Of a stretch of 64,000 nucleotides of DNA, positions 62,234 to 64,000 are shown in pieces (the first letter of the stretch is position 1; every line of letters begins with the position of its first letter). The position numbers and the translations under genes are program-made. The stretch spans positions 1,971,001 through 2,035,000 of the forward strand of contig JBBDHG010000135.1 of assembly GCA_037951165.1 (NCBI GenBank), in the 5' to 3' direction. Below the pieces are notes generated by a model, which worked only from the letters and a program-made list of their open reading frames with translations, had not been told where the DNA came from and did not search any database. The DNA comes from Lophius americanus. Taxonomy: Eukaryota; Chordata; Actinopteri; Lophiiformes; Lophiidae.

Positions 62234-64000
62234 CAGGTAACTGCTTCCACTTGGAAATATCTATGGATATATGTTCTCTTTTCTTAACCAGCAACCACGC
62301 TGCTGGCCACTGCTGATGTCTCTTAAAAATTATAATACTATTTAATTTTAAACTAAAGAAATTTCTCCATTTATTAAAATGCATAAAATCTGGAATAAAA
62401 TGAGAAATAACCTCGTTGGAAAGTGACCACATTGCCCCAATGCAAATTCAAGCCAACCATCAGGATATATATTCTGACATCTCCGGGGAGCATGTGAAGC
62501 CTAATTTGCGACACGGTGAGGTGACACACGGATGTGAGCAGGGAGGGAGAGCCATTGTGGCCCGTGGCTCTGCTCCCTCCCTCTCTCCCAGCCTCTCCCT
62601 ACGCTTCTGTCTCTCATGATCTCCCTCAAAACCTTTCCCGGCCTTCCTCCCTCAACCTTTTTTATTTCTCTTATTTTTCGTCTATCGCTGCTGTGCCCTG
62701 AACTCTACAACATTCCCTCTGTTTCCAAATCTACCTACTTTTCATGCGTGTGAGACAGAAAATGAATGTAAGGTGAGGTGGGCTGATGTTGATGATGATG
62801 ATGATGATGATGATGACGCTGATGTTGTCTTTATGTCTGAAACAACAATAAACCTGCACAGTAATTGAAAGGGAAGAAGCAGCTCCACTTTGAACACTAC
62901 AGCTCTCTGCCATATGGCTTTCTTCCTAACAAGGTCCATTACGTAGCAGGTGAACCACATTTTGTATCGATGTAATTAATTTGGATTCTCACAGCAGTCT
63001 TACACAAATAGATTAAGTTGTAATATGCTGTTTTGTCCTACAAGTATTAAGGATTTTATGAAATATAAAAAACTCATACAGAAGACAAACATTCTTATTG
63101 AGATTCACCGGCTCTTGATGTATAACAATCTCTCTTTGCTGTCTGATGTAGTTTACCATATGTGAATTCTCAGACTTCTTTACTTTAAAGAGGCCTGAAA
63201 GCAGTCATGAAATAACAAAAAAAGCCGCCTCCTGAACAACCTAAATACCATTTCCCTCCCCTTTTCCAGTTTTCATCTCGTTCCAAATAGGACTTGGAGA
63301 GGGCAGCATTCGCCACTTGCCAGTGGCACTTCCTAATGAAGCCATCGTTTGTCTGCCTAATGGCACCTGAGCTCCATCTGGCATTCACCTTGCCATGTCT
63401 TGTTCACTGACAAAGAGGAGATCGTGTCTGACCTTACCCTGTGTGTGTATGTGTGTCCTTTTTGCATGCCGTGAGATTCCATTAGCAACACTTGTGTGCA
63501 ACATGGCTCCAAGCCCTCAGTCGTTTGAGCGCTTTTGGCCAAAAGAAAGCCTGCCGCTACCTCCATGCCAGAGCTCCCCAATGCGGCCTGGACAGGGAAT
63601 GTGACATATGTCTGTGTTGTCAGGAATGTGGGGAGGGTGTGCTTCTTTGCAGCTCGACAGCTGGAGCTGGGCTCGGCAGCCTCTCTTAGGGGAGCACTTC
63701 ATGGCTCTTACATCTACGACAGTGCATGGCCTGAAGGCTGGTTTGACAACAGTTAACCTTGGATTTATCTAGCCCACTGCCTAGCTCCAGAGACACAGAA
63801 GCGCACAACCACGCAGAGATATACAGCGTTTGCCCTTCCTGAAACTGCACAGTTCAATGTCCAACTGTACACTTTTCACACTCCGGTAGAGAGTTCAAAT
63901 GAATAATCTCCACAATAAGGACGCACAGATACAAACTGCACAAACTCACACAAATACAACTCCTAAACACAACAGAATCATCATTCTATTTACAAACTGA
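62234..64000. other. Non-coding DNA, presumed alpha-neurexin intron
   Basis: No supported gene. The overlapping short frames on both strands at 63185-63756 have no recognisable similarity. The C/T-rich stretch 62567-62680 and the GAT repeat are the only structures. Confidence 0.5.
62791..62816. repeat. (GAT)n microsatellite
   Basis: Nearly nine GAT units, with imperfect GAT words on both sides (GATGTT before, GCTGATGTT after). The overlapping Ser-run and Ile-run frames on the minus strand derive from it. Confidence 0.9.

Overview
The window looks like nuclear DNA of a teleost fish, probably a spiny-rayed one. It is AT-rich with no dense coding, no operons and no bacterial signals. It carries CA, TA and GAT microsatellites, several tRNA-derived SINE types that I know from fish genomes, a decayed Tc1/mariner copy, a 5'-truncated L2-type LINE and small palindromic DNA elements. 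Almost all of the 64 kb reads as the inside of very large introns.

I find one host protein-coding exon that I can defend. It is on the minus strand at 25341-25605 and is the beta-specific first exon of a neurexin. It encodes 88 codons plus one base: a start Met, a hydrophobic signal peptide, a Ser run, a Pro-rich linker and the conserved beta-neurexin segment IYRSPASLR-x-GH. It then runs into a GTGAGT splice donor in the expected phase. Beta-neurexins start from a promoter inside an alpha-neurexin intron. That makes 25606-64000 the upstream side (beta promoter and 5' leader, then alpha-only intron) and 1-25340 the downstream intron leading to the shared LNS6 exons. I could not recognise any of those exons, nor the upstream EGF exon. 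The paralogue (nrxn1 or nrxn3 type) is unresolved.

Layout: 1-7.0 kb intron; 7.02-7.33 kb two opposed SINE pieces; 7.3-19.5 kb intron with a CA repeat; 19.51-19.94 kb Tc1 relic; 20.48 kb SINE relic; 20.6-28.4 kb the beta exon and promoter in a stretch almost free of recognisable transposons; 28.45 kb and 33.65 kb near-perfect hairpins; 29.96-30.30 kb MITE; 36.43-37.05 kb degenerate ~21-bp tandem repeat; 38 kb hAT-like relic; 44 kb, 48.3 kb and 51.8 kb SINE relics; 53.2-54.2 kb diverged repeats around an inverted pair; 55.5-56.1 kb L2 3' end; 59.1 kb pure TA repeat; 62.0 kb well-preserved SINE.

Most open reading frames here are chance frames or follow simple-sequence composition, and I left them out. 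I did not find a convincing undescribed biological system. The best leads are the unusual beta-neurexin leader, the unexplained hairpins and the 21-bp repeat. Repeat family names come from remembered consensus sequences, not from a database search.
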